Below, piece after piece: positions 28,887 through 37,314 of a DNA stretch of 64,000 nucleotides. Each line of letters starts with the position of its first letter. Positions within the stretch are counted from its first letter, which is position 1. The DNA lies in assembly GCF_030811595.1 (NCBI RefSeq), contig NZ_JAUSRB010000001.1:1364001-1428000 (forward strand). The letters are read 5' to 3'. The position numbers were made by a program, and so were the translations under genes. The notes under the pieces were generated by a model that saw only the letters and a list, made by a program, of their open reading frames with translations, did no database searches and was not told the DNA's origin. Source of the stretch: Streptosporangium brasiliense. GTDB lineage: Bacteria > Actinomycetota > Actinomycetes > Streptosporangiales > Streptosporangiaceae.

Positions 28887-29540
28887 ATGGTCGAACAGAG
28901 CGCGCTGCTCGGTGTGGTGTCGGTCGCGCTGGGCATGGTGCTGTCCCCGGGCCCGAACATGATGTATCTGGTGTCGAGAAGCATCAGCCAGGGGCGCCGG
29001 GCCGGGATCATCTCCCTGGGCGGAGTCGCAGCCGGATTCCTGGTCTATCTGGTGGGTGCGAATCTGGGCCTCGCGGTGCTGTTCGCCGCTGTGCCGGAGC
29101 TCCTCGCCGCCATCAGGATCATCGGGGCGCTCTATCTGCTGTGGCTCGCCTGGAGAACCATCAGACCCGGCGGCGTATCGGTCTTCACCGTTCAGGACGT
29201 GCCCGCCGACTCCCCGCGGCGGCTTTTCACCATGGGGCTGATGACGAACCTGCTCAACCCGAAGATCGCCATCCTGTACATCTCGATCATTCCCCAGTTC
29301 GTCGACCTCGACAGAGGCGACGTGCTGCTCCAGGGCATCATCCTCGGCGGCTTCCAGATCATGGTGGCCGTCTCGGTGAACCTGTCGATCGTGCTGGCCG
29401 CCGGGGCCGTCGCGGGCTTTCTCACCCACCGTCCGTCCTGGCTGCGGGCCCAGCGGATCACCATGGGGAGCCTGCTCGGGGTGCTGGCCGTCATGCTCGC
29501 CCTCGGCAGCTCCGGGACTTTCACCCCCCACCTGGCCTAG
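28887..29540 (+). CDS. LysE-family amino-acid exporter
   Basis: From ATG 28887 the protein has 217 residues, the usual size, with about six hydrophobic segments. The LysE/RhtB signature MVLSPGPNMMYLVSRSISQG follows the first one, then GIISLGGVAAGFLVYLVGAN and LMTNLLNPKIAILYISIIPQ. The family exports amino acids or derivatives. ATG 28803 is also in frame, with TGAGGAGAT at a 10-base spacing. It would add 28 hydrophilic residues not typical of the family, so the start is not settled. Control by the divergent MocR-type regulator is likely. Confidence 0.87.
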   Translation: MVEQSALLGVVSVALGMVLSPGPNMMYLVSRSISQGRRAGIISLGGVAAGFLVYLVGANLGLAVLFAAVPELLAAIRIIGALYLLWLAWRTIRPGGVSVFTVQDVPADSPRRLFTMGLMTNLLNPKIAILYISIIPQFVDLDRGDVLLQGIILGGFQIMVAVSVNLSIVLAAGAVAGFLTHRPSWLRAQRITMGSLLGVLAVMLALGSSGTFTPHLA

Positions 29541-29706
29541 CACTCCTCCGGCTCGCCCCGCCCGGTGCCGCCCGGCCCGCTGAGTCTCACCTCGCGGGCC
29601 GGCCCAGGCATCGCCTAGGATCAGTCGCTCATGCGGTGGTCGCCTGAGGGACGGTTCCCTGTCCTCCTCCGACAGAGGCTTCCAGCCAATACGTGGGGAG
29701 CGGATC

Positions 29707-30711
29707 GTGGGCGTGTCACGCAGGGTCGTCACGGTTGATCACCTGGCGGGAGTCGCACGCGCGGCTCTGGGCGCCGGACATCGCCTGACCGGCGTCTCAC
29801 GGCTCCGCGGCGGTAGCAAGAAAGGCGTGTACCGCCTCACCTTCGACAATGATTCCACCGTGATCGTCTACATCTGGGACGACGCCGAGAACTACTGGCC
29901 CGCCACGCGGATCGATGAGACCGAGAACCACGCGGATCCGTTCTCGCACGCCTCTGGCATCGACCTGTTCGAGGCCGCGCACCGGCGCCTGGACGCCCTG
30001 GGGATCCGCACCCCGCGGATCCATCTGGCCGACCGGAGCAGAAGCCACTACCCGGCGGACATCGCAGTGGTCGAGGACGTGCCCGGTGCAACGCTGGAGG
30101 CATTGCTCCAACAAGACCCGCACGGCATGAAGGCGCCTCTGTCACGGCTTGCCGACGCGCTCGACGTGATGCAGCGGCATCAGGGACCGGGCTTCGGCAA
30201 AGTCGCTCTGATCGATGACGGCGGCGTCTCCCAGGGATACTCGTGCGAGCAGGTCGTCCTCGACCGCGCCCTCGACGACCTCGCCGAAGCCGCCTCGCGC
30301 GACACGCGGATCGCGGACACCCGCGACCGCCTGGAGGACGTGGTCCGCGGACTGGCCGCCACGGTGCGCCCACGCTCGGAGTACGGGCTCATCCACGGCG
30401 AGCTAGGGCCGGATCACGTGCTGGTGGACCGGCACGGGAACCCCGTCCTCATCGACATCGAGGGCCTGATGTTCTTCGACGTCGAGTGGGAACACGCGTT
30501 CTTGCGGCTCCGCTTCGGTGAGCACTACCGGTGGCTGCGCAGGAGCGGCCTCGACGAGCAGCGCCTGACCTTCTACACGCTGGCGCTGCGCCTGTCGCTC
30601 GTCGCCGGACCGCTGCGGCTCCTCGACGGCGACTTCCCCGACCGCGACTTCATGATGGAGATCGCCGAGCACAACCTCCAGCAGGCTCTTGCCTTCCTGC
30701 GCCAGGAGTGA
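29707..30711 (+). CDS. Aminoglycoside-phosphotransferase-fold protein with altered catalytic loop
   Basis: The 334-residue protein starts at GTG 29707 (GGGGAG 6 bases upstream). It has the APH/choline-kinase fold: a lysine-containing strand region near VYRLTFDNDSTVIVYIW, then LIHGELGPDHVLVDRHGNPV and IDIEGLMFFDVEWEHAFL. The Brenner motif HGD...N is changed to HGELGPDH: the catalytic Asp is Glu and the metal-binding Asn is His, while the later DIEG Asp is kept. It may phosphorylate a small molecule poorly or act as a binder. I do not assign a substrate. Confidence 0.75.
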   Translation: MGVSRRVVTVDHLAGVARAALGAGHRLTGVSRLRGGSKKGVYRLTFDNDSTVIVYIWDDAENYWPATRIDETENHADPFSHASGIDLFEAAHRRLDALGIRTPRIHLADRSRSHYPADIAVVEDVPGATLEALLQQDPHGMKAPLSRLADALDVMQRHQGPGFGKVALIDDGGVSQGYSCEQVVLDRALDDLAEAASRDTRIADTRDRLEDVVRGLAATVRPRSEYGLIHGELGPDHVLVDRHGNPVLIDIEGLMFFDVEWEHAFLRLRFGEHYRWLRRSGLDEQRLTFYTLALRLSLVAGPLRLLDGDFPDRDFMMEIAEHNLQQALAFLRQE

Positions 30712-30971
30712 GACGCACCGAGCTCATCACTCGTCCAGGGCGGAGGGCCGGCCGTCCGCCCACTCTGACCGCCCACGACCACCGAACCCCTTGGACCAGT
30801 CACTCAGGCGGGTGAGGGCGACGACGCCCGGGGCGGAGTCCAGCGTCAGACGCCCGGGTCGGAGTCCGGCGTCATGAGGGCGCCGCGTTCCACCCAGGAG
30901 TCGTAGCCCGCACATGCCGGCCTGTGGTCGCGGACCACCAGGGGGACGGGGCGCCCACCGCGGGCCTCGCC
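30712..30971. other. Intergenic region, no gene recognised
   Basis: Contains imperfect repeats (GGCGGAGTCCAGCGTCAGACGCCCGGG and GGTCGGAGTCCGGCGTCATGAGGGC, in which GGAGTCC-GCGTCA recurs) but no supported gene between the APH-fold gene and the sigma-factor promoter. Confidence 0.4.
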
Positions 30972-31013
30972 GCCGTGAACCCGGGTGGTGAGCTGCCGTG
31001 AACCCGGGTGGTG
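30972..31013 (+). promoter_or_regulatory. Duplicated 19-bp element upstream of the ECF sigma gene
   Basis: GCCGTGAACCCGGGTGGTG occurs exactly twice, at 30972-30990 and 30995-31013, a 23-bp period (about two helical turns). Each copy contains TGAAC, the typical -35 start for ECF promoters, and the palindrome ACCCGGGT. It ends 48 bases before the sigma-factor ATG. It is either an autoregulated double promoter or a tandem operator. Confidence 0.55.
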
Positions 31014-31060
31014 GGTTGTGGTGATACATCCCTGACCCACTTCCCTACAGAAGGGCGGAG

Positions 31061-31642
31061 ATGATCACACAACCCGCCACCCGGGGCGGCGACGCCGACC
31101 TCGTCAGCGCCTCCTGGACCCAGCCGGAGGCGTTCGCCGAGCTGTTCGATCGCTACTCCGGCATGCTCTACCGGTATGTCGCCAAACGGCTCGGCCCGGA
31201 GCCGGCCGAGGACCTCGTCGGCGAGACGTTCCTGGTCGCCTTCTCCCGCCGCAGAAGCTATGACCTGGCCTACCCGGACGCCCGGCCCTGGCTCTTCGGC
31301 ATCCTCACCAAGCTCATATCCCGTCAGCGCCGCACCGAGGCGGCCCGCTACCGGGCTCTGTCACGGGCGCCCGTGGACGGCCACGAGGACTCGCCCGCCG
31401 ACCGGGTGGCCGCCGGAGTGAGCGCGCAGGCCGCCCGGCCCGCTCTGATCAGCGCGCTCGCGGCGCTGCCCGCCAAGGACCGCGACGTGCTGCTGCTGAT
31501 CGCCTGGGGCGACCTGACGTACGAGGAGGTCGCGCAGGCACTCGGAATCCCGGTCGGCACCGTACGCTCCCGCCTCAACAGGGGCAGGCGGAAGGTACGG
31601 GCGGCGCTGGGCGACACCAACCCGATGGTCGAGGAGGCGTGA
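31061..31642 (+). CDS. ECF-type RNA polymerase sigma factor
   Basis: The 193-residue protein has region 2 (AFAELFDRYSGMLYRYVAKR; ARPWLFGILTKLISRQRR) and region 4 (ALAALPAKDRDVLLLIAWGD; LTYEEVAQALGIPVGTVRSR), with no regions 1 or 3. The start is ATG 31061 with GGGCGGAG just before it. The next gene begins at its stop codon, as expected for a sigma/regulator pair. The doubled element upstream suggests self-control. Confidence 0.93.
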   Translation: MITQPATRGGDADLVSASWTQPEAFAELFDRYSGMLYRYVAKRLGPEPAEDLVGETFLVAFSRRRSYDLAYPDARPWLFGILTKLISRQRRTEAARYRALSRAPVDGHEDSPADRVAAGVSAQAARPALISALAALPAKDRDVLLLIAWGDLTYEEVAQALGIPVGTVRSRLNRGRRKVRAALGDTNPMVEEA

Positions 31643-31644
31643 CG

Positions 31645-32646
31645 ATGGACGACCTGAAGATGCTGCGCGACCTTGGCGCCGAGCTGGAGCACCAGCCACC
31701 GGCGACCCTGGCCCGCCAGCGCAACCGCCTGCCGGTCCACCAGGGCGACCGCCTGCCGGCCGCCCGGTCCCGCCTGCGGGTGGGCCGGCCGGTCATGGGC
31801 CTGGCCGCCGCCGTCGCCACCGTGGCCGCCGTGGCCGTGCCCACGCTGATGCTGAACGCCGGTGAGAGCGCCGCCCCGGCCGGAGCCAGACCGGTCAAGG
31901 TGACCGAAGCGCTGAACATCCTCGTTGTCGGCACCGACAGCCAGGCCGGCACCCCCCGCTTCCGCAGGGGCGCGCGTAGCGACAGCATCCTGCTGGCGCA
32001 TCTGCCGGCGGACCGGGAGCGGATCACGTTCGTCAGCCTGCCGCGCGACTCGATCGTCCAGATCCCCGCCTGCGGAGCGATGCCGGCCCGGAAGGACATG
32101 ATCAACTCGGCGTTCGACAAGGGTGGCCTCGCCTGCACCGTCAAGACGGTCGAGACGCTGACCGACGTGCGGATCGACCACGCGATGGAGTTCAACTTCC
32201 AGGCGTTCAAGGAGGTGGTCGACGCCCTCGGCGGCGTCGAGGTCAGGCTGCCCAAGCCCGTGAACGACCACAAGGCCAAGCTGACGCTCCCCGCCGGCAA
32301 GAGCCTGCTCGACGGCGAGAAGGCGCTCGCCTACGCGCGGCTGCGCTACTACGGCGACGGCTCGGACATCCAGCGGATCAAACGCCAGGTCGCGCTCATG
32401 CAGACGATGCTGAGGAAGGCCAGGCAGGGACTTACCGACCCCGTCCGGCTCCGGTCGTTCCTCTCCGCGGCGACCAGGAGCGTGAAGAGCGACATGGACC
32501 TGGAAACGATGGTCGCCGTCGCCGAAAGCGCCCGCGAGAGCCGGCCGACGTTCCTCGCGGTGCCCTGGCAGCCGGCTCCCGGCGACCCCAACAGGATCGT
32601 CTGGAAACAGCCCGAGGCGAGCAAGCTGTTCGGCAGCCTGCGCTAG
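31645..32646 (+). CDS. LytR-CpsA-Psr protein with anti-sigma-like N terminus
   Basis: ATG 31645 has GAGGAGG 7 bases upstream (GTG 31639, overlapping the sigma stop, is the alternative); 333 residues. Residues 1-45 (MDDLKMLRDLGAELEHQPPA) match the cytoplasmic start of CU044_5270-type proteins that accompany ECF sigmas. One membrane segment follows (about 51-70). The rest is an LCP domain: GARSDSILLAHL, VSLPRDSIVQI, DMINSAFDKGG, LDGEKALAYARLRYYGDGSDIQRIKRQ. LCP enzymes attach polymers to peptidoglycan. The fusion suggests an outside envelope enzyme with an inside sigma-binding arm. Confidence 0.88.
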   Translation: MDDLKMLRDLGAELEHQPPATLARQRNRLPVHQGDRLPAARSRLRVGRPVMGLAAAVATVAAVAVPTLMLNAGESAAPAGARPVKVTEALNILVVGTDSQAGTPRFRRGARSDSILLAHLPADRERITFVSLPRDSIVQIPACGAMPARKDMINSAFDKGGLACTVKTVETLTDVRIDHAMEFNFQAFKEVVDALGGVEVRLPKPVNDHKAKLTLPAGKSLLDGEKALAYARLRYYGDGSDIQRIKRQVALMQTMLRKARQGLTDPVRLRSFLSAATRSVKSDMDLETMVAVAESARESRPTFLAVPWQPAPGDPNRIVWKQPEASKLFGSLR

Positions 32647-32792
32647 CTCGAACTTCACCTGAAGAGTCTCCGGAGTGACCTTCGCGTGATCGACGGGGCG
32701 GTCCCTGGCCGACGGGCCCCCCGGGAGGGACCGCGCGGGTCTCTCCCGGTCCGCCACAGACCACAGCGGCGCCGCGGGCCGCGTCGGGAGCC

Positions 32793-33710
32793 CTATCCGT
32801 CCTTCTTGCCGGTGCTCGGGGAGGGGGCGGGGGTGGGGGCCGCGTCGACGGCCTTGCCGTTGGGGTCGGTGACCAGCTCGTCGGCCGCGCCCATCACGGT
32901 CGCGTCGTTGACCTTCCACTCGCCGCCGGTCTTGATCAGGCCGAGCTCCATGTAGGTGCCGAGCATGCGCCGGGTGCCCGCGGTGCTCGTGACCTGGGAG
33001 TCGACGACCGTGATCGCCTTGGCCCGGCCCTCGGCGACCTCCGCGACGTAGACGCCCCGGACCGAGGCGGACGAGTTGGCCTTCATCGACGTGATCACGC
33101 CCTCCAGCGGGCTGAAAGCCTCGTCGTAGGTCTTCTCGAAGTCCTCGCCCGAGATGGCGAAGACCTGGTCGCGATAGGACTGGAGGTCGGAGTAGTCGTA
33201 GGTCTGCAGGGCCACGGCGAACTCGCCCGCCCGCGCGGACACCGCGCTGCGATCGGCCTTCTCCTCGGCCAGACGGTCGGCGGCCATCCACTGGAGCACG
33301 GCGGTCGCCGCCGTCGCCGCGAACGCCATGGCCGCGACCGCGCCCACCAGCCTGCCGCGCCATCTCCCGGCCCCCGCGAGGCGGCCCCGTTCCCCGTTCC
33401 CGGCCGCCTCTTCGGGCGCCGCCCCTTCCGGTGTCACCTGGTCCGGGGCGGCCTTGTCCGAGGCGGCCTGGTCCGGGGCGGCCCGGTCCGGCGCCGCTCC
33501 GTCCGGGGCGGCCTTGTCCGGGGCGGCCTTGTCCGGGGCGGCATTGTCGGGGACGGCCTTGTCCGGGGTGGCCCGGTCCGGCGCCGCGCCGGTGGCGGGC
33601 ACGGCCGCGGGGTCCGGCTGGGTGGGCTCCCCGCCGTCCTCGGGGACCTCACCGCGGCCTGAACCCGTTTCCTGAGGGAGCTCTTCGGGCTGCTGAGGGA
33701 CTGGGCTCAT
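32793..33710 (-). CDS. Mce-associated membrane protein
   Basis: The start is ATG 33710 with AGGAG upstream, 4 bases after the mceF stop; 305 residues. Residues 30-110 are a low-complexity segment with a five-residue repeat (AAPDK/AAPDR/AAPDQ). One membrane helix follows (LVGAVAAMAFAATAATAVL), then a domain of about 150 residues (YSDLQSYRDQVFAISGEDFE; SASVRGVYVAEVAEGRAKAI; LIKTGGEWKVND) typical of Mce-associated (Mas) proteins, with a SnoaL/NTF2-like fold. It probably stabilises the Mce complex outside the membrane. Confidence 0.85.
   Translation of the reverse strand: MSPVPQQPEELPQETGSGRGEVPEDGGEPTQPDPAAVPATGAAPDRATPDKAVPDNAAPDKAAPDKAAPDGAAPDRAAPDQAASDKAAPDQVTPEGAAPEEAAGNGERGRLAGAGRWRGRLVGAVAAMAFAATAATAVLQWMAADRLAEEKADRSAVSARAGEFAVALQTYDYSDLQSYRDQVFAISGEDFEKTYDEAFSPLEGVITSMKANSSASVRGVYVAEVAEGRAKAITVVDSQVTSTAGTRRMLGTYMELGLIKTGGEWKVNDATVMGAADELVTDPNGKAVDAAPTPAPSPSTGKKDG
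33430..33600. repeat. 15-bp tandem repeat in the Mce-associated protein gene
   Basis: About ten copies of a 15-bp unit (GGGGCGGCCTTGTCC and variants GGGGCGGCCCGGTCC) encode the AAPDK/AAPDR series on the minus strand. All lengths are multiples of three, so the frame survives copy-number change. Confidence 0.85.
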
Positions 33711-33714
33711 CTGC

Positions 33715-35079
33715 TTACTCCTGTTCACGGCGGCGAGACGCCCGGCCGACGGCGATCCAGCCGAGCACGCCGCCGGAGACGGCGACGGCGAAGAGGATCG
33801 CGGCGATGAAGGGGGTGAGGTCCTGGCCCGCGGAGTCCGAGGCCCGGTCGGCGCCCACCGAGGGAGTGGCGGCCGGGCCGGAGTCCTCGGCGTCGGGGAC
33901 GCCGGACGGCCCGTCGCTCTCCTGCGGTGTCGGTGTCGTCTCACCGGACGGGCCGTCGCCGGCCCAGGAGCCGTCGGTGGGGTGCGGACCGCGGTCCTCG
34001 TCGTCGTCGGTCCTGGTGGACGTCTTGACCGGGGCGCCCTTCGGGCAGGAGCGCAGCGCCTGCACCTTCGGCGGGGGCAGCGGGCCACGGTATTCCAGCG
34101 GCACCCGGGGGCCGCCGGGGACGCTCAGGACGAACGTGGTCCTGCCGTACGCCCCGTCGGCCCGCCTGTCGACCACGTCGGCCAGGAGCGCCTGGGCGGT
34201 GGGCACGGTCCGGAGCAGATGGTTGACGTGCGCCCGGTTCCGGGGGGTGAACACCACGCCGGGGTTCATGCCCGCCGCGGTCAGCGCGCAGGACAGGCCG
34301 GGGCGGGCGGTGTTGAGCAGGTCGTCGACCTGGCGGAAGAAGCCGGGGCCGTGGTCGAGAGTGGCGTAGAGCTGCCTGCGGGACTCGCGGATCGACCGGG
34401 TCACCCCGGCCAGGTCGGTCACCCCCTGGGACAGCTTCTCGCGCCTGCCCGCCAGCGTGCCGGTCAGCCGGGTCAGCTCCACCGACAGATCGTCCAGCAG
34501 GTCGGTGTTGTCGGCCAGGGTCGCGGTGAGGCCGTGCGCGTTGTCCACGATCTCGCGGATCGAGGTCGTCCGGCCGTTCAGTCCTGTCGCCAGCTCGTGC
34601 ACGATGGTCCGGGCGTCCTCCGGCGGCACCGCGTTCAGCAGCTTGCCGACCCCGTCGAACAGTTTCCTGTAGTCGAGCGGGACCGAGGTCCGGGCCAGCG
34701 GGATGGTGGCGCCCGCGGCCAGGGTGCCGCCGCCGGCTCCCGCGCCGGGCGGGGAGATCTCCACGTACGGCTCGCCGATGGCGGACTTGCGGCGTACCTC
34801 GGCGGTGACGCCCTGCGGCAGCCGTACGTCGCGGTTGATGCTCAGGCCCACCACGATCCTGCCCGGGGCCAGCGCCACGTCGTCGATCCGGCCGATCCGG
34901 ACGCCGAGATAGGCCACGTCGAAGCCCCGCACCAGACCGGGGGAGGACAGGAACTCCGCGTTGATCCGGTACGGCCGCTCGATGACGTCGAGCTTGATGA
35001 TGCTGGTGAACGCCCACACGGTCATCACCACGCCGAGCACCGCGAAGAAACCGAGGTTGATCCAGATGCGGTTCCTCAT
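33715..35079 (-). CDS. MCE family protein, sixth of the cluster (MceF position)
   Basis: The 454-residue protein has an N-terminal anchor (IWINLGFFAVLGVVMTVWAF), an MCE domain (GLVRGFDVAYLGVRIGRIDD; RKSAIGEPYVEISPP), a helical region, and a C-terminal acidic Pro/Ser/Thr linker ending in a second hydrophobic segment (TPFIAAILFAVAVSGGVL) with a basic tail. That extra C-terminal helix is unusual, as most MceF proteins end in disordered tails. Its start overlaps the preceding gene by four bases. Confidence 0.9.
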   Translation of the reverse strand: MRNRIWINLGFFAVLGVVMTVWAFTSIIKLDVIERPYRINAEFLSSPGLVRGFDVAYLGVRIGRIDDVALAPGRIVVGLSINRDVRLPQGVTAEVRRKSAIGEPYVEISPPGAGAGGGTLAAGATIPLARTSVPLDYRKLFDGVGKLLNAVPPEDARTIVHELATGLNGRTTSIREIVDNAHGLTATLADNTDLLDDLSVELTRLTGTLAGRREKLSQGVTDLAGVTRSIRESRRQLYATLDHGPGFFRQVDDLLNTARPGLSCALTAAGMNPGVVFTPRNRAHVNHLLRTVPTAQALLADVVDRRADGAYGRTTFVLSVPGGPRVPLEYRGPLPPPKVQALRSCPKGAPVKTSTRTDDDEDRGPHPTDGSWAGDGPSGETTPTPQESDGPSGVPDAEDSGPAATPSVGADRASDSAGQDLTPFIAAILFAVAVSGGVLGWIAVGRASRRREQE

Positions 35080-36095
35080 CGTGGCGGCTCCAGCAGCAGG
35101 CGGAAGTCGTCCACCGGGTTGGGCGGACGCGGCCGGTCGCTGCTCTTCTTCGGCTTGGGCAGCAGCAGCCCCTTGAGCCAGACGAAGGTCAGCAGCTGGC
35201 CGTTCACCACGATCGGTGGCAGGTCGATGAACCGCTGTATGCGGCTGACCAGGACCTTCAGGTCTTCCTTACCGCGGACCATCGAGGTGGAAACCGCGTC
35301 GAGCTCATGTAACAGGGTGCGCAGCCGGGCGGCGTGCCTGGGATAGACGGTGCGGTTGACCTCGCGGGCCAGCGCGGTCAGCTCCTGGAGGGTCTTCTTC
35401 ACGTGCTTGCGGCCGTGGTTCAGCCGGGCGGTGGCGTCGGCGAGCGTGCCGGGCAGCCGGTCCAGCTCCCCGCTGCCCTTGGCGAGGTCGTCGCCGAGCT
35501 CGGCCAGGCCGTCTATGGTGCGGGCCAGGTCCTGGCGGGTCTCGGCGTAGGCGGCGGTGACCTCGGTGATCTGCCTGAGCAGTCGGTTGAGATCTTTCCC
35601 CTTGCCGCCGAGGCCGGTGGCCGCCGCGTCCAGGACGGCGTTCACGTCCTGGGCGCCGAGCGCGTCGATCAGTGGCCCGGCCCGCTCGGTGACCTGCTCG
35701 ATGTCCGGTTCGACCGAGGTCTCGGCGATCGCCGAGCCGCTGCGCATGAACGGCCCGCCCGTCATGTCCTTGCCCGCGGGCAGCTTCAGCTCGACGTAGT
35801 TCTCACCCAGGATCGAGGTCTTGGCCACGACGGCGCTCGTGCCCTCGGGCACCCGGACGCCGTCCTCTACGGACATGGTGACCTTCGCGCGGTATCCCTC
35901 CAGGCGGATGTCGGTCACGCTGCCCACCCGGACGTCGGAGATCTGCACGCTGTGCCCGGCCACCAGGCTCTGCACGTCGTCGAAGGTCGCGGTCAGGGTC
36001 AGCTCGCCGGTCGGCGCCCCGACGGTCTGCAGGGTGCACGCCGCCGTCAGGCAGAGCCCGGCCAGCCCCGCGGTCAGCCGTGTCCACGTCCTCAT
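35076..36095 (-). CDS. MCE family lipoprotein (MceE position)
   Basis: The start ATG 36095 (GGGAGGG upstream) gives 339 residues and a good lipobox, LTAAC with Cys20, as in LprK-type MceE. The MCE domain is LTATFDDVQSLVAGHSVQIS ... VGSVTDIRLEGYRAKVTMSV ... SILGENYVELKLPAG. The long helical part (DLNRLLRQITEVTAAYAETR) should join the hexamer tube. A longer frame upstream is open, but it would put the signal peptide inside the protein. Confidence 0.92.
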   Translation of the reverse strand: MRTWTRLTAGLAGLCLTAACTLQTVGAPTGELTLTATFDDVQSLVAGHSVQISDVRVGSVTDIRLEGYRAKVTMSVEDGVRVPEGTSAVVAKTSILGENYVELKLPAGKDMTGGPFMRSGSAIAETSVEPDIEQVTERAGPLIDALGAQDVNAVLDAAATGLGGKGKDLNRLLRQITEVTAAYAETRQDLARTIDGLAELGDDLAKGSGELDRLPGTLADATARLNHGRKHVKKTLQELTALAREVNRTVYPRHAARLRTLLHELDAVSTSMVRGKEDLKVLVSRIQRFIDLPPIVVNGQLLTFVWLKGLLLPKPKKSSDRPRPPNPVDDFRLLLEPPR

Positions 36096-36165
36096 CCGGC
36101 GCCCTCCCTTCCCGCAGGTCACCCACCGCTCCCGTCCGCCCGGCGGCCGGCCCGCCGTACCGCGC

Positions 36166-37314
36166 TCACCGCCTCGCCCTCTCCCCGGCACAGTTGCTCA
36201 GCTCTCCGGGCAGGCACGGCACCTTGCCCAGGCCCAGTGCCTCGAACAGCGGCCTCAGCCAGGCCCGGGTCATCGCGTTGAGCACCAGGCGGATCTTGAT
36301 CACATGGTGTTCCCGGTCCCAGGACAGGATCAGGTTGTCGACGAACTCGCGGGCCCCGGCGATGGCCGCGGCCGCGGACTCGCTGTTGACCTTCATGGTC
36401 AGCACCAGCTCGGCCAGGTTGGCCACGCCCTTGGGCAGTCTCTCCTGGTAGGCCTCGATCAGCACGTCTCCCCGCTGCACGAACTCCGCCAGGCCGGTGA
36501 TGAAGCGCTTCATGCGCCGGCGCTCGTCGGCCAGGGTGGCGCTGGCCTCGGCGAAGGCGTCGATGGCCGTCTTGACCTGCCCCTCGCGCCGGTTGAGGCT
36601 GGAGGCGAGCCGGTTGAGGCCGTCGGCCAGCTCGATGAGCTGCTGGTCCTGTCCGGAGAGGGTGCGGGTCAGCGAGGCGGCGTCGGCCAGCGCCCGGTTG
36701 ATCTGGCCGCCCCGGCCCCTGACCGTGTCGGCCAGGTTCCCGGCCACCTCGCCCATCTTGTCGGTGTCGAGGGCGTCGGTGAGCTTGGTGAACGCCTCCA
36801 GGGCGTCGTCGATCTCCACCGGCAGGTCGGTCCGCTCCAGCGGGATCACCGCACCGGGGGCGATCCTGGCCTGGCCGGGCTTCCACGGCGGATGGAGCAC
36901 CACGTTCCGCTCGCCGAGCGTGTTCTGTGCGGCCACGACCGCCTTGACCCCGGCGGGCAGCGGCACCTCCCCGTCGATGATCAGATCCGCCCGGACCCGG
37001 TCACCCTCGACGGTGAGCTTGTCCACCGTCCCGGCGTCCAGGCCCAGCACCTTCACCTTGGCCTGCTCGTACAGGGAGGGCGCCGCGCTGAAGTAGGCCG
37101 TCAGCCGGTACGGCGACGCCCCGCCGGGCAGCAGCGAGCAGCCTCCCCCCGACAGCAGCAGCACCCCGGCGAGGAGCGCCGCGGCCGTTCTCCTCAGGGG
37201 GTGTCGGCTCCCGGGCGCGCGGCCCGTCCCCGCCGGTCCATGTGTCATCCGGGTCGCTCCGCTCCCGGGCGCGCGGTGTGCGCGGCCCGTCCCTCGCGGT
37301 CTGCGGCGTGTCAT
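36166..37314 (-). CDS. MCE family protein (MceD position), lipoprotein-like
   Basis: ATG 37314 overlaps the mceC stop in ATGA, giving 382 residues. A 40-residue basic lead precedes a hydrophobic segment ending LLLSGGGC (Cys59), a loose lipobox. ATG 37248 would give a normal-length signal and is a fair alternative. The MCE domain is LTAYFSAAPSLYEQAKVKVL ... NTLGERNVVLHPPW, followed by heptad-like helices. Having two lipoprotein-like members (D and E) is atypical for classical mce operons. Confidence 0.88.
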   Translation of the reverse strand: MTRRRPRGTGRAHRAPGSGATRMTHGPAGTGRAPGSRHPLRRTAAALLAGVLLLSGGGCSLLPGGASPYRLTAYFSAAPSLYEQAKVKVLGLDAGTVDKLTVEGDRVRADLIIDGEVPLPAGVKAVVAAQNTLGERNVVLHPPWKPGQARIAPGAVIPLERTDLPVEIDDALEAFTKLTDALDTDKMGEVAGNLADTVRGRGGQINRALADAASLTRTLSGQDQQLIELADGLNRLASSLNRREGQVKTAIDAFAEASATLADERRRMKRFITGLAEFVQRGDVLIEAYQERLPKGVANLAELVLTMKVNSESAAAAIAGAREFVDNLILSWDREHHVIKIRLVLNAMTRAWLRPLFEALGLGKVPCLPGELSNCAGERARR

